42,765 bases of DNA from assembly GCA_937967805.1 (NCBI GenBank), contig CALBTC010000092.1, positions 1-42,765 of the forward strand, given 5' to 3'. The notes beneath the pieces are model-generated. The model was not told the origin of the DNA. It did not search any database and was given only the letters and a program-made list of their open reading frames with translations. Shown one piece after another: positions 7,646 through 16,802 of the stretch. The stretch is from an uncultured Anaerolineaceae bacterium. Its GTDB lineage: Bacteria > Chloroflexota > Anaerolineae > Promineifilales > Promineifilaceae. How positions within the stretch are numbered: the first letter of the stretch is position 1; each line of letters starts with the position of its first letter. The position numbers and the translations under genes are program-made.

Positions 7646-10186
7646 TCATTCATCAACTGACAAGATGGTTTGGTGGCAGTTTTCCAAACCGTGCGGGATG
7701 AAATGTTGGTAATTGTAAGCAGGGGCGAGCAGCAGCAGGAAGGTGCGGCTGTTTTGTAAAAACCACTGACCATCTGCGCTCCAGGGAAAGTAAAACCCTC
7801 CAGTTTTTAACGGTCCTTCAAGCTGCTCAGTCACCGAATCCAGGAGGAAAATAGTGGCGTCACGGCCGTTTGTAGGATAATTGATCAGGAGAATGTAACG
7901 GCCGTCCGGCGAGTATCCGATTGTATCGGCTGGTATTGACCCTTGAGGCAGCATTTCGAGGCTGGTCACGCCAGCTAAGTCGGCGGAAAGAGACAACTTA
8001 AAAAGATAGCTTTGTCCGCCAGTGCCAGATACTCGATCATTCGTGATCTGCAACAGCAGCTCCTGTGGATTAATGGGATTGGCCATCACTCTACCGGGAA
8101 AAACAGAAGTCGGTTGTTCTTCCGCCGGAATCTCTGACAGGAGAGACGCTTCATTTAGTAAAACGTGAACTGTGTTATTTGGCAGTACGGCCGTTACCAA
8201 TTCCAACCCTGCTTCCCCATTCCGCCAATAACCAAACGTTTTGTTGTCCAGCCAAAACGGATAGCCACCCTGCCCAACTGACTCAAGCGCCGGGTTTAAC
8301 GTGGCACCTACAAAAATTTCTGCCTGCAATTCAGCCTGCACAATGACTCCGGAACCGTCCCGTGGAAATGCCAAAGCCAATAAATGCTGCTTGTCTGGTG
8401 ACAAGGCAGGCCAGCCCGGCAGCGGCTGCGCCGGGCAGTCAGCAGTGGGGCAATCTGTGGCCATTAAAAAGATGGCATCGAGACCTCGATCCTCATAAAG
8501 CACACGCATAAAATAATCACCATCTTTGTCGGTAAACCAATAATTGAGGTAATTGTAATTATTTGGCTGCTCCGTAACGTGCATCTCCTCAAGCAATATC
8601 TCCTCATCTGGCGTTATGAGTGAAACGGCCGTTTCGGACGTTTGCGTTGTGTATTGATACTCTGATACCAGGAATCGTTTGCCGTCTACTGAGTGGATAT
8701 TGATACTACTATCGGGCTTTGAAAAACGAAGATGTTCGCGCCATTCGCCCAGGGCTAAATCATACTGAAAAACGCTGGTATCCTGATCAAACTCGCCATC
8801 ATGACAGATCAAGGTGATGGTTCCGTTAGGCAGCGGTATAGGCGGTTCGGTTTGCTGGGCAGCGGCCGTTTGCTGGTAAATGTATTCCAAAAAGTGTGTG
8901 GCAAAAAGATTTGCATCATAATCAACAGGTAACACGTCTGCCAGCCAATCCTGGTAGCTGCTTCTTTCCATCAGGCGCATCATTTGTGTGGGAGACACGG
9001 CCGTTTCCTGCAGATTCAAATATTCAATGAGCGCGTAAACTTGCTGCCAGATGGGATCGGGGTCTTCCACCACCCACACCTGGAGAAATTGGGGCGGGGC
9101 CGCTTCCCAGCGGCGCGTCCAATGTTGGGCCCCGTCTCCATCAAATCCGGCCGTTAGCATATCGCTGTACATTTCCTCCGTTAAAGGCCACGGTTGCAAA
9201 TCAAGCTGCACCAGTTGGTAATCACGCAAGGCACGGAAGAAAAGCTCGTGCCGGCAGCAGTCGTACTCAATTTGGTGGGCGAGGACGGCCGTTGCTAACT
9301 GCACTGCATAAGCCCGGTACAACACCTCATAGCCGGCGTCGTCCGTGGGCAAACCAATCAGGGTGGGCGTGGGCAGCTCCAGGCGCAGCCCCGCTCTAAG
9401 CACGTTTTCAATTTCATTCATCGCCAGCAGTGATTCAGGATTGATGTCTAGCCGCAAATGGAGGCGCAGATCGCCGGCGCAGTTTAAGTCCGCCAGGTCG
9501 GCACACATTTGGTCCACCAATTGATCCAGATGAATGGCCAGGCGAGTGGCCACCTCCCGGTCGCGTTCGGGATAGGCCACGGTGAGGTAGTCACCTCCCT
9601 GCGTAAACCAGTCGCCCCAAAAATCATTGAGGGGCGGTGAATAGAGCCAGCGTCGTTCGCCTAAACGGTAAACGGCCGTATGCTGTAAAGTCACCGTTTC
9701 TGTTACACCCGACGGCACTTGTACGGCATACTCTTGTGGGTAAAGCAGTTCGGCCGCGTCTAGAGTAGGCTCAACCGAAATGGAAACCTCTTCAAGCGTG
9801 AGCTCACCAGGCATCGCCTCATGATGCCAGCCCAGCATCGGCCGGTCCAGCAGCAAGCCTTCATTCAGCAATGTTTTTTGCAATTCACCCCACGCCGGAT
9901 CGCGCCCGGAAAGGTTTGATCTAAACAGGTCCTCATCTTGGTCAACGGCCGTTCGCAGCACAAAATTGTGGGTGTTCAACAGTTCAGTCTCAACCGCGAC
10001 GGTAGCGGCGGCCACGCGCTGGTTGATCTGCCACTGCACCACGCCCCAAACGGCGGCAATCCCTACCAACACCATCAGCAAAAAACGCCAGCGGCGTCGC
10101 AGGAATGATTGGGGAACGGCCGTTTCCTTCCGCTTCGCCGGCTCCTGCCAACCATCATCTTCATCTGTGCGCCACTCAAATGACAT
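7646..10186 (-). CDS. Membrane-anchored protein of unknown function, paralogue A
   Basis: This 846-residue protein opens with MSFEWRTDEDDGW, a charged cytoplasmic tail, then one membrane helix (RFLLMVLVGIAAVWGVVQW, about residues 33-51). The rest is probably extracytoplasmic. Residues about 55-430 hold an alpha-rich region with RxLSGRDPAW and ELPTPTLIGLPTDDAGYEVLYRAYA, also found in the neighbour 10357-12927. The C-terminal half has repeated strands such as YSPDGRYILLINYP and FPWSADGQWFLQNSR, which read as a WD40/TolB-like beta-propeller. I do not recognise a named family. GGAG seven nt upstream supports the ATG. Six or more ACGGCCGT palindromes fall in this gene. A peptide-binding or envelope-sensing role is possible but unproven. 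Confidence 0.8.
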   Translation of the reverse strand: MSFEWRTDEDDGWQEPAKRKETAVPQSFLRRRWRFLLMVLVGIAAVWGVVQWQINQRVAAATVAVETELLNTHNFVLRTAVDQDEDLFRSNLSGRDPAWGELQKTLLNEGLLLDRPMLGWHHEAMPGELTLEEVSISVEPTLDAAELLYPQEYAVQVPSGVTETVTLQHTAVYRLGERRWLYSPPLNDFWGDWFTQGGDYLTVAYPERDREVATRLAIHLDQLVDQMCADLADLNCAGDLRLHLRLDINPESLLAMNEIENVLRAGLRLELPTPTLIGLPTDDAGYEVLYRAYAVQLATAVLAHQIEYDCCRHELFFRALRDYQLVQLDLQPWPLTEEMYSDMLTAGFDGDGAQHWTRRWEAAPPQFLQVWVVEDPDPIWQQVYALIEYLNLQETAVSPTQMMRLMERSSYQDWLADVLPVDYDANLFATHFLEYIYQQTAAAQQTEPPIPLPNGTITLICHDGEFDQDTSVFQYDLALGEWREHLRFSKPDSSINIHSVDGKRFLVSEYQYTTQTSETAVSLITPDEEILLEEMHVTEQPNNYNYLNYWFTDKDGDYFMRVLYEDRGLDAIFLMATDCPTADCPAQPLPGWPALSPDKQHLLALAFPRDGSGVIVQAELQAEIFVGATLNPALESVGQGGYPFWLDNKTFGYWRNGEAGLELVTAVLPNNTVHVLLNEASLLSEIPAEEQPTSVFPGRVMANPINPQELLLQITNDRVSGTGGQSYLFKLSLSADLAGVTSLEMLPQGSIPADTIGYSPDGRYILLINYPTNGRDATIFLLDSVTEQLEGPLKTGGFYFPWSADGQWFLQNSRTFLLLLAPAYNYQHFIPHGLENCHQTILSVDE

Positions 10187-10204
10187 CTAGCTGCTCCAGC
10201 CTTT

Positions 10205-10356
10205 GGGTTGAGTAATCAGTATTCAGTTGTAAGTATTCAGTTCTTCATCCTTAGCTACTGCTTACTTTTAGACTGGTTACTGAATACTGCTACACTGATT
10301 ACTGTTACACTGATTACCGATCACTGACTCACTAATTACCGTACACCGATCATCGC
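10205..10356. repeat. Degenerate AGTAATCAGT / ACTGATTACCG repeat block
   Basis: The whole gap between the two paralogues is made of the words AGTAATCAGT, AGTATTCAGT, TACTGAATACTG, ACTGATTACTG, ACTGATTACCG and AATTACCG. Direct copies in the first half face inverted copies in the second half, giving a long imperfect hairpin. It belongs to the same family as the units in both T-box leaders but is more degenerate. Confidence 0.65.
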
Positions 10357-12927
10357 TCACGGTTCCATCCTATCGACCCAGCCGGCATTTGTACAGTTCA
10401 GATCATCAAAATTGAGCAAATGTTCATCCCGCCCATGCCACAAGCGAATGTAGCCCAGCTCCGGCATGGCCAGCCATTCACCATCGGGGGACCAGCTGGC
10501 ATAGAAATGGCGCGGATACACCGTTTCCCCTGCTAACCGCTTGATGGCAAGGCGCTGCGTGAAGGCGTCTAGTTCCAGCATTACCAGTTGGGTGCTCATG
10601 TCTTCTGCGTCGGTTAGCGAGATGAGGAGGAGACGGCCGTCTGGCGACCAGCGCACACCAATCTCCTCCGTAAGATCCACAAGAGGCAGCGGTACCAGCA
10701 AACTGATCTCTTGAACAGCATGGTCGTACAGTAACAAATAGTCTGAGGTGACATCAGATAGCCGTTCGTCAGCCAAAATGACGTACTCGTTCGGGTTTGT
10801 GGGCAGCGGCTGGGCAAACTGAATCCGCAGCGAGGACGGACTGCCCGAAGCAGGCATATCCAGCAGCAGCGACAGCAGTGTCGCATTATCCACAACACTT
10901 TCCGGTCGTTCCAGGCTGCCGTCGGACAGCACCAACTGCTGCAGACCATTTTGTAATTGGGTGAGGTAACCAAACTGTTCTTCGTCTCGCCAAAAAACTG
11001 AGGAGCCAAAACCGGGTGAATTGATCGCCTCGGCAGTCGGCACGTCGCGCAGCAGCATCAGGCCGTTGCTCAGCCCTTCGCTCCACCAGGGATTGGTCAC
11101 GGTAAGCGTGATGAGCCGCTCTGAACTGGGTGACCAGACAGGATACCCTCCCAGCGGAATCGCTTCACATCTGTTCCCATCCTGGCACGCTTCAAGGTCA
11201 GTCAGTGCGTAAAAAGTGTCGGTGGCAAATTGAGGCATGACGGTCCAGAGGAGGTAACGGCCGTTTGGGTCCGTAACTGTTGGAATCGCCAGAGGTGGAC
11301 GAGACAAGATGCCCACGACGTCGTTCCAGACAACGTTAATCCGCTGGTCATGGCGCAGCAGGTACGTTTCTGGCTGCCCATCATTGGCCTGGCCAGACAC
11401 CGCCAAGCCGGAGCCATCGGGGAAGGTGGTGAAGAACACGTTGCTGCCAGGCATATTCTGTAAATGGTGCGGCCGTTCCTGCTCAAATTCATACAGGTAA
11501 AGCGCCTGCTCATTGCGGCTTGTGTCCTGGCAAAGTATGAGCAAATCGGCATCGGGCCAAACGATGCCCGCGGCTCCCGGCTCATCCTGCCAGGCAGCAA
11601 CGTACATCTCAAGAGCGTTGTTAAGGGTCGCTTCCGTCCAAGGCGGGCCTGCCAACTCCGTCAACCACTGGCTAAAAAGCACTGTTTGTTTCCCCAACGA
11701 AGCCATGATGCCAGAAATTGACACGTGCAATTCGTCCACCAAAAAAGCCACAACAACGTAGGGAGCAGGGTTTTGGGCAAAATCTGTCGGGGTTTCTGGG
11801 AAAGGTGCGTTCCAATATTGCCCCCCGATGCCTAATGGAAATTGGGGCTGGAGAGAGATTGCTTCTTCGGCTGTCGAATCGGCCGTAAACAAAGAGGAGT
11901 TCGCTGCCAAAGGCCAGTCAGCTACCCCCAACTCATACAGCTGACGCGTAACAGCTGCCCGGTAAAATGGCACATTCTGGCAGCACTCCCAGCCGGTTAA
12001 ATCATTTATCGCCAGCGTCAGCATTTGCCGGGCATAGCCGCGAAAAATGGCCCGGTAACCCACTTCGTCCTGGGGCAGTCCCACCAGCGTTGGGGTGGGC
12101 AGCTCAATCGCCTGCTCGCCAGCCCAAATGGCACCGGGTGCTTCCCGCTCCTGCGTCAGCGCGTCCAGGAAGGTGGCTTGCGTCAAACTGTCTGGCTCCG
12201 GCGAAAAGACGAGGCGGACGCGGACATCTGGCGGGCAACTGTAGCCAGAAGTGCTGCAAAGCTGCACCAGCTTCGCCTCTAAATCTGCCGCCAGCCGGTG
12301 CACAATCTGTTCGTCCCGTGCCGGATAGCGCACGCTGAGCAGCTGCCCCTCCAGGCGACGCCGCACGCCCCAAAATTCCCGTTCCGGCGGCGCGTACAGC
12401 CAGCGGTCTTCACCCAGACGATACACATCGCGCCGTTCCAGCTCGACTGTTTCGGTGAGGCCATTGCCAATATCCAGGCTGTATTTTTGCACGGTGGTCA
12501 GTTCGGCAGCGGTGAGATCAGGTGAGAGCGTTTGGCTAATGACGGCCGTTTCCGCCACGCCCGGCTGCCACGCCAGGTTAAAACCAGGCCGGTCAAACAA
12601 AAGCCCACTGGCAATATTGTTCTGCTGCGCCAATGACCATTCCGGATCACGGCCAGAGAGCAGGCTGTTGAAAAGATTTTCGTCCTGGTTTTGCGCCGCC
12701 TGCTGCAACACGGCGTAGCTGGCAATGAGGTCATCGGCCACGTCTTCGGTGGCAACTTCAACCCGCTGGTTAAGCTGGCGGTACAGGAGGAAAACAGCCG
12801 TGCCAACCAAAACCACCCCTACCAGCACCCACCACAGCCAGCGCCGCCGCCCCGGCTGAGGCGGTTCGGGAAGTGCAACTTCTTCATCCCAGTTGTATTC
12901 TTCTTCTGTCTGCCACTCAAAGGACAT
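10357..12927 (-). CDS. Membrane-anchored protein of unknown function, paralogue B
   Basis: This 856-residue protein is a paralogue of 7646-10186. It shares the N-terminus MSFEWQTEEEYNWDEE, one membrane helix (WLWWVLVGVVLVGTAVFLLY, about residues 29-48), the LSGRDPEWS element, YRLGEDRWLYAPP, ELPTPTLVGLPQDEVGYRAIFRGYARQ and a C-terminal propeller-like half with VWSPSSERLITLTV, RWSPDGRLLLISLT and SWSPDGEWLAMPELGYIRLW. The pair clearly arose by tandem duplication, but the middle regions have diverged strongly. The gene starts 14 bp from a GTCATTCC repeat, and no strong Shine-Dalgarno is visible. Function is unknown. The outward-facing propeller and the neighbouring lytic transglycosylase suggest an envelope role, which is inference. 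Confidence 0.8.
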   Translation of the reverse strand: MSFEWQTEEEYNWDEEVALPEPPQPGRRRWLWWVLVGVVLVGTAVFLLYRQLNQRVEVATEDVADDLIASYAVLQQAAQNQDENLFNSLLSGRDPEWSLAQQNNIASGLLFDRPGFNLAWQPGVAETAVISQTLSPDLTAAELTTVQKYSLDIGNGLTETVELERRDVYRLGEDRWLYAPPEREFWGVRRRLEGQLLSVRYPARDEQIVHRLAADLEAKLVQLCSTSGYSCPPDVRVRLVFSPEPDSLTQATFLDALTQEREAPGAIWAGEQAIELPTPTLVGLPQDEVGYRAIFRGYARQMLTLAINDLTGWECCQNVPFYRAAVTRQLYELGVADWPLAANSSLFTADSTAEEAISLQPQFPLGIGGQYWNAPFPETPTDFAQNPAPYVVVAFLVDELHVSISGIMASLGKQTVLFSQWLTELAGPPWTEATLNNALEMYVAAWQDEPGAAGIVWPDADLLILCQDTSRNEQALYLYEFEQERPHHLQNMPGSNVFFTTFPDGSGLAVSGQANDGQPETYLLRHDQRINVVWNDVVGILSRPPLAIPTVTDPNGRYLLWTVMPQFATDTFYALTDLEACQDGNRCEAIPLGGYPVWSPSSERLITLTVTNPWWSEGLSNGLMLLRDVPTAEAINSPGFGSSVFWRDEEQFGYLTQLQNGLQQLVLSDGSLERPESVVDNATLLSLLLDMPASGSPSSLRIQFAQPLPTNPNEYVILADERLSDVTSDYLLLYDHAVQEISLLVPLPLVDLTEEIGVRWSPDGRLLLISLTDAEDMSTQLVMLELDAFTQRLAIKRLAGETVYPRHFYASWSPDGEWLAMPELGYIRLWHGRDEHLLNFDDLNCTNAGWVDRMEP

Positions 12928-12940
12928 AATTCAAAGAGTT

Positions 12941-13007
12941 GTCATTCCGCGAAGGCGGGAATCCACAAAATCTTAGACCTGTGGATGCCTGCCTTCACAG
13001 GCATGAC
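12941..13007. repeat. GTCATTCC...GCATGAC inverted-repeat element
   Basis: The element starts GTCATTCCGCGAAGGCGGG and ends GCCTTCACAGGCATGAC, with an internal inverted pair CCACA/TGTGG. It is a version of the GTCATTCCCGCGAAGGCGGGA-type element common in environmental bacterial genomes and fills most of the gap between the transglycosylase stop and paralogue B. Confidence 0.75.
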
Positions 13008-13102
13008 AGTTGTTGCTCTAGAAGTTTATCAAGGAAAAGATTCATTGTGGACTCGATGAGCTCAAAATCAGGTCAATCAGGCAAATCTGCGTCCCATTAT
13101 TT

Positions 13103-15724
13103 TCATTCGCCATACAGGTAGTCGTAAATCACAAAGCCGACGAAGATGCGCTCGATGTAGAGGCGAGTTTCAGGAAAGTTGACCGTTTCCACGAAAAAAT
13201 CCAGATCGCCGCCGGCCTGATCGTACCAGCGGGCGGCGTTGCCGGGGCCGCCATTATAGGCCGCCAGCGCAGCGTGAACGTGATCATCAAAGGTATTAAG
13301 CTGCTGGCTCAAGTAAAACGCACCAAAGTTGAGGCCCACGTACGGCTTGTACAAATCTTCGTTGACAAAATTGGGCCAGTTGAGCAGGTTGGCGACGTAC
13401 GCACCGGTATCGGGGATCACCTGGCTGAGCCCCTGGGCCGCCGCGCCGGAGCGGGCAAAGCTCTCAAACAGGCTTTCCTGCCGCACCAGGCTAAATTGCA
13501 GGCGCGGGTCAAAATCATACCGCTCGGCCAGCGGCAGGATGAGGTCGGCGTAATAAGTGGGGTAAGCCAGCTGTCCGATAAATTCTGGTGCCTCAAAGAC
13601 CGTCTGGCCGGACAAATTGAGCACGGTCACCGCCGCCAATATGGATGAGCGATATAGGCCAATGTCGCGGAAGTAAAGCGCCAGTTGATAGCTCAGCAAA
13701 GCATCATCGGCCACGGCCGTTCGCAGATTCTCAAATTCCCCTTTGGCCGCTTCAAGCAGGCCGGCATCCCACAGCTTTTGGCCCACAACCAGGCGCGAAT
13801 CGGCCGTGAGGCTGGGGCTCAGTTGGCTGACGGGAGCATCTTCATCCAGCAGCAGCCAGTCACGCAGCCACGCCTCGGCCTCCTGCTGTAGAGCTTCTTG
13901 CTCGAAGGGGGTGGACGGGAAGAAACGGCCGTTCCCCACAAACGGTTCTTCATCATTGGCCAGCCCTTCGGCCCGCAGCCAGTAATAATCCAGCCGCCGA
14001 TTAGCCAGCAGCAGCTGCTGCACATCAGATGCAATTTCATCCAGGTCAGGTGGCGGAGCGACTGTGGCCGCAGCGGTGGCCGTTACCGTTACTGTTGGCG
14101 TCAGCGCCACGGTTGGTTCAGCCGTGGCATCCGGCTCCGGCGTGGCAGGGGGAGCTGGCGTGTATTCGGGCAGGGTGCGCTGGAGCCAGACCAGGCCCGC
14201 GCCGCCGTATTCAGTTTGGGGATACCGTTCGATCAGCTGATGCCAACGGGAAACGGCCGTTGTCACATCCCCAGTCTCATTGGCCAGCCAGCCCGCTAAA
14301 AACAGCCCTTCGGCGGCATCATCAAAGTGGGGGTAGTTGGTACCAAGCAGCGTGAATAGGAAAACGGCCGTTTCCGTATTCCCCAAATCTTCCGCCGCAT
14401 TGGCGGCGCGCCAGGCGGCCAGCGGCGCATCGGCACCATCAGGATACTGGTCCAGGTAATCGAGGTAGAGTTGCAGGGCAACGGCCGTTTCGCCCAGCCG
14501 TGAGCGCAGGTTGGCAACCTCAAACAGGCCGGAGGCCGGTTCAAGCGCAGCATATTGCTGCAGTGCGGCCAGCGCCTCAGCCGTGTTGCCCAACGCCTCG
14601 TAGCTCCAGGCAATGTAAAGGTGGGCGTCGGCAGGAGAATCATCGGGGCGCAGGGCGATGGTCCGCTGGAAGGCGGCAATGGCCGGCTGGTAGGAGTCGG
14701 CATAAAAGTTAACCAGACCGCGCTGGTACTCATCCACTACCACCCCAGCTTCGACCAACTGCACCAGCCCCAAATAGCTTTCATAGGCGCGGGGAAATTG
14801 GGTGATACCGATGCGGAAACGGCCGTACGCCCCTTCGGTATCTTCAGCCGCCAGCAGGGCCATGCCGGCCAGGTAGTTCATCTGCCCTTTGGTAAATTCG
14901 GTACGGGCCAGATCGCGGATGGCGTCATATTGGGTGATGGCTTCGGTGAGACGGCCGTTTTCCAGATAAAGCTGGGCCAGAGCCTGCCGGTTGGCGATCT
15001 CTTTGAGCCGTTGCGCTGGAGCTTCAATTGCCGCTTCATACGCTGCCACCACAGAGGCTACCTCGCCGTTTGCCCGGTAGATTTCGGCCAGTATCGGCTC
15101 CACGTAGGCAGCCATTTCCGGATTTTGTCCCAGATAAAATTGATAGGCGGCAATGGCCGAAGCGGAATCACCAACGACGGCATGTAACTGACCCAGACGC
15201 AAATGCACATCGGTAGGGGTAGAGTCGGGGAACTGCACCAGGAGGTCATCAAAAGCGGCGATGGCTTCGGCAAAACGGCCGTCGCCCTGGTACGCCACGC
15301 CCAACTGGTACAGAATAAACATCTGCTGCGAAGCGGTGTAATTTTCCTGAATTTGTTGGGCGGCGGTCAGATTGACAATCGCTGCGCCATAATCACCGTT
15401 GTGAAGCTGGGTCTCGGCCAGGGTCAGGCGCATTTGCGGGGCAGGCGAAGGCGTCGGCGACGGCAATGGCGTGACGGTGGGCAAAGGTGTGACGGTGGGG
15501 AGGGAAACGGCCGTGCCCACCTCCCCATCGTTGCCTTCCTTTTCAGGCGTGGGCGGTTGCAGCGTTGGCAAGCCGGAAGCTAAGGTTGGCGTCGGCTGAA
15601 GCGATAACTCAGCGGTCGGTTGGGGCAGCTCGCCGGTTGAAGGCAGTGATTCAGAACAGGCCATCAGCCAGGCAAAACAAACCATTAGCAGACCGGCAGA
15701 CCGTAAATAACGCGCTTTTTGCAT
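13103..15724 (-). CDS. TPR-containing soluble lytic transglycosylase-like lipoprotein
   Basis: This is an 873-residue envelope enzyme that should cleave the glycan strands of peptidoglycan with 1,6-anhydro product formation. Residues 1-23 are a lipoprotein signal with lipobox LMAC. A Thr/Pro-rich linker (TVTPLPTVTPLPSPTPSP) follows, then about 400 residues of TPR-like helical repeats (for example GDYGAAIVNLTAAQQ and NTAEALAALQQYAAL). A second Pro/Thr linker lies near residue 530. The C-terminal SLT domain (about residues 720-860) has FSLVRQESLFESFARS with the catalytic Glu, AQGLSQVIPDTG and AAYNGGPGNAARW, the three Slt70 family motifs. It lies 80 bp downstream of the tandem helical membrane-protein pair. 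Several ACGGCCGT copies encode ETAV- or NGR-like triplets in the TPR part. Confidence 0.93.
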   Translation of the reverse strand: MQKARYLRSAGLLMVCFAWLMACSESLPSTGELPQPTAELSLQPTPTLASGLPTLQPPTPEKEGNDGEVGTAVSLPTVTPLPTVTPLPSPTPSPAPQMRLTLAETQLHNGDYGAAIVNLTAAQQIQENYTASQQMFILYQLGVAYQGDGRFAEAIAAFDDLLVQFPDSTPTDVHLRLGQLHAVVGDSASAIAAYQFYLGQNPEMAAYVEPILAEIYRANGEVASVVAAYEAAIEAPAQRLKEIANRQALAQLYLENGRLTEAITQYDAIRDLARTEFTKGQMNYLAGMALLAAEDTEGAYGRFRIGITQFPRAYESYLGLVQLVEAGVVVDEYQRGLVNFYADSYQPAIAAFQRTIALRPDDSPADAHLYIAWSYEALGNTAEALAALQQYAALEPASGLFEVANLRSRLGETAVALQLYLDYLDQYPDGADAPLAAWRAANAAEDLGNTETAVFLFTLLGTNYPHFDDAAEGLFLAGWLANETGDVTTAVSRWHQLIERYPQTEYGGAGLVWLQRTLPEYTPAPPATPEPDATAEPTVALTPTVTVTATAAATVAPPPDLDEIASDVQQLLLANRRLDYYWLRAEGLANDEEPFVGNGRFFPSTPFEQEALQQEAEAWLRDWLLLDEDAPVSQLSPSLTADSRLVVGQKLWDAGLLEAAKGEFENLRTAVADDALLSYQLALYFRDIGLYRSSILAAVTVLNLSGQTVFEAPEFIGQLAYPTYYADLILPLAERYDFDPRLQFSLVRQESLFESFARSGAAAQGLSQVIPDTGAYVANLLNWPNFVNEDLYKPYVGLNFGAFYLSQQLNTFDDHVHAALAAYNGGPGNAARWYDQAGGDLDFFVETVNFPETRLYIERIFVGFVIYDYLYGE

Positions 15725-15765
15725 GAGCAGAGAGTATTCAGACAGTGCGAAAAGTAAAGTAGGGA

Positions 15766-15801
15766 GCGGTTAAAAGTGAGAACTTTCTCACTTTTAACCG
15801 C
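15766..15801. repeat. 17-bp perfect hairpin in intergenic gap
   Basis: GCGGTTAAAAGTGAGAA (15766-15782) and TTCTCACTTTTAACCGC (15785-15801) are perfect inverted copies separated by two bases. It lies directly after the stop codon of the 15805-16710 gene. No U-tract follows on the minus strand, so it is a hairpin repeat rather than a standard terminator. Confidence 0.7.
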
Positions 15802-15804
15802 ATT

Positions 15805-16710
15805 TTAAGCACTGTTCCCTTTTTCTTCCCTCTCTTCCATCACCTCTTCGACTGCGTCTTCGATTGCCTCTTCGTCTAACACTGTGCGGGTCATCAGGTC
15901 CCAGCCCAGGTAGAGCAGGGAAAATTGCAGGAAACCGAGCCAGGCAAAGATGAGTTGCAGGGCCAGCTTCACGTTGCTCGCCTGGGCCTGAACGGTGCTT
16001 TGCGTGGTGCCGATGGTGCCGTTGATGTTTTGCACAATGCCGATGTAATCACCTAACAGCGGATCGACTTCGGCGACACGGCCGTTTATCACCGCCAGAT
16101 CATCAGAAACGGCATAAATATTTGCCGCCACCATTCCCAGGTTTTCGTTGGCCGCGGTCAGGCTGGGTTCCAATTCGCGCAGCCGGTCGGGGAAGCCATC
16201 CAGGCTGGTGCCCAAACCGGAAACCGTTTCATCAAAGGGCACTGCCGGCGCATAGTTGACGCCCAGATCATAGTTCAGCTCAAAGCCGAGAATCTCCTCT
16301 TCGATTTTGAATTCATTCAGGGTGATGAGCGTATCATCAATGACGCCGGCCACCTCGGCCACGGCCGGGATCGCTTCCTGTACCGATTCAATGCTCTCTG
16401 GCGCATCTTCACCGGTAATCTGGGCGACTTCTTCCAATAGCGGCTGCGTGTCGGCAAGGGTTTTGGCCAGAGAATCGGCCGTTTCCTGCACCGTCACCAG
16501 ACTCACGTTAACATCGCCAATGGTGCCTCGCGCCAGCGCCAGCGTATCTTCCACGGTGGCTAAGCTGCCGCCGGTGAGTCCCAATGTATCGTCCAGTACT
16601 TTTACCACGGCGTCCACAGCACGTCCGCTGTAAACAATGCCGCCAATGCTCAGCAGCACCCCCAGCAAACCAATGATCAACAAAACCAACCCGGCAATCT
16701 TGCGCAACAT
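15805..16710 (-). CDS. Helical protein with two terminal membrane segments, paralogue B
   Basis: I do not recognise a named family. The protein of about 301 residues has a membrane helix at the N-terminus (IAGLVLLIIGLLGVLLSIGG) and another near the C-terminus (LALQLIFAWLGFLQFSLLYLG). Between them is a long helical, probably coiled-coil region rich in Val, Thr, Asp and Glu, for example TVQETADSLAKTLADTQPLL. It matches 16803-17669 throughout (VAGVIDDTLITLNEFKIEEE versus VAGVIDSTLVTLNNFRIDEE), so the two are tandem duplicates. The start at 16710 has GAGGAG eight nt upstream and aligns with the paralogue; an ATG at 16743 lies inside a hairpin stem and is unlikely. The acidic tail EEAIEDAVEEVMEEREEK is specific to this copy. 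Topology suggests an extracytoplasmic rod held by both ends. Confidence 0.8.
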   Translation of the reverse strand: MLRKIAGLVLLIIGLLGVLLSIGGIVYSGRAVDAVVKVLDDTLGLTGGSLATVEDTLALARGTIGDVNVSLVTVQETADSLAKTLADTQPLLEEVAQITGEDAPESIESVQEAIPAVAEVAGVIDDTLITLNEFKIEEEILGFELNYDLGVNYAPAVPFDETVSGLGTSLDGFPDRLRELEPSLTAANENLGMVAANIYAVSDDLAVINGRVAEVDPLLGDYIGIVQNINGTIGTTQSTVQAQASNVKLALQLIFAWLGFLQFSLLYLGWDLMTRTVLDEEAIEDAVEEVMEEREEKGNSA

Positions 16711-16739
16711 TTTTTCTAACTCCTCTTGTTGAGGAGTAG

Positions 16740-16772
16740 GCATCCTCAGATGCTGGTCGCATCTGAGGATGC
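16740..16772. repeat. 14-bp perfect hairpin between the tandem paralogues
   Basis: GCATCCTCAGATGC (16740-16753) and GCATCTGAGGATGC (16759-16772) pair perfectly around TGGTC. It sits between the two helical membrane-protein genes, with the downstream Shine-Dalgarno just after it. It has no U-tract, so it may stabilise or process the joint message rather than end it. Confidence 0.7.
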
Positions 16773-16802
16773 TCCCTCCTCGGTTGAATAATAACTTCCT
16801 TG

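Noticed and set aside
16711..16743. Upstream ATG (16743) as start of the second helical membrane protein
   Set aside because: It falls inside a perfect 14-bp hairpin, has a poorly placed Shine-Dalgarno, and the paralogue aligns from the ATG at 16710.
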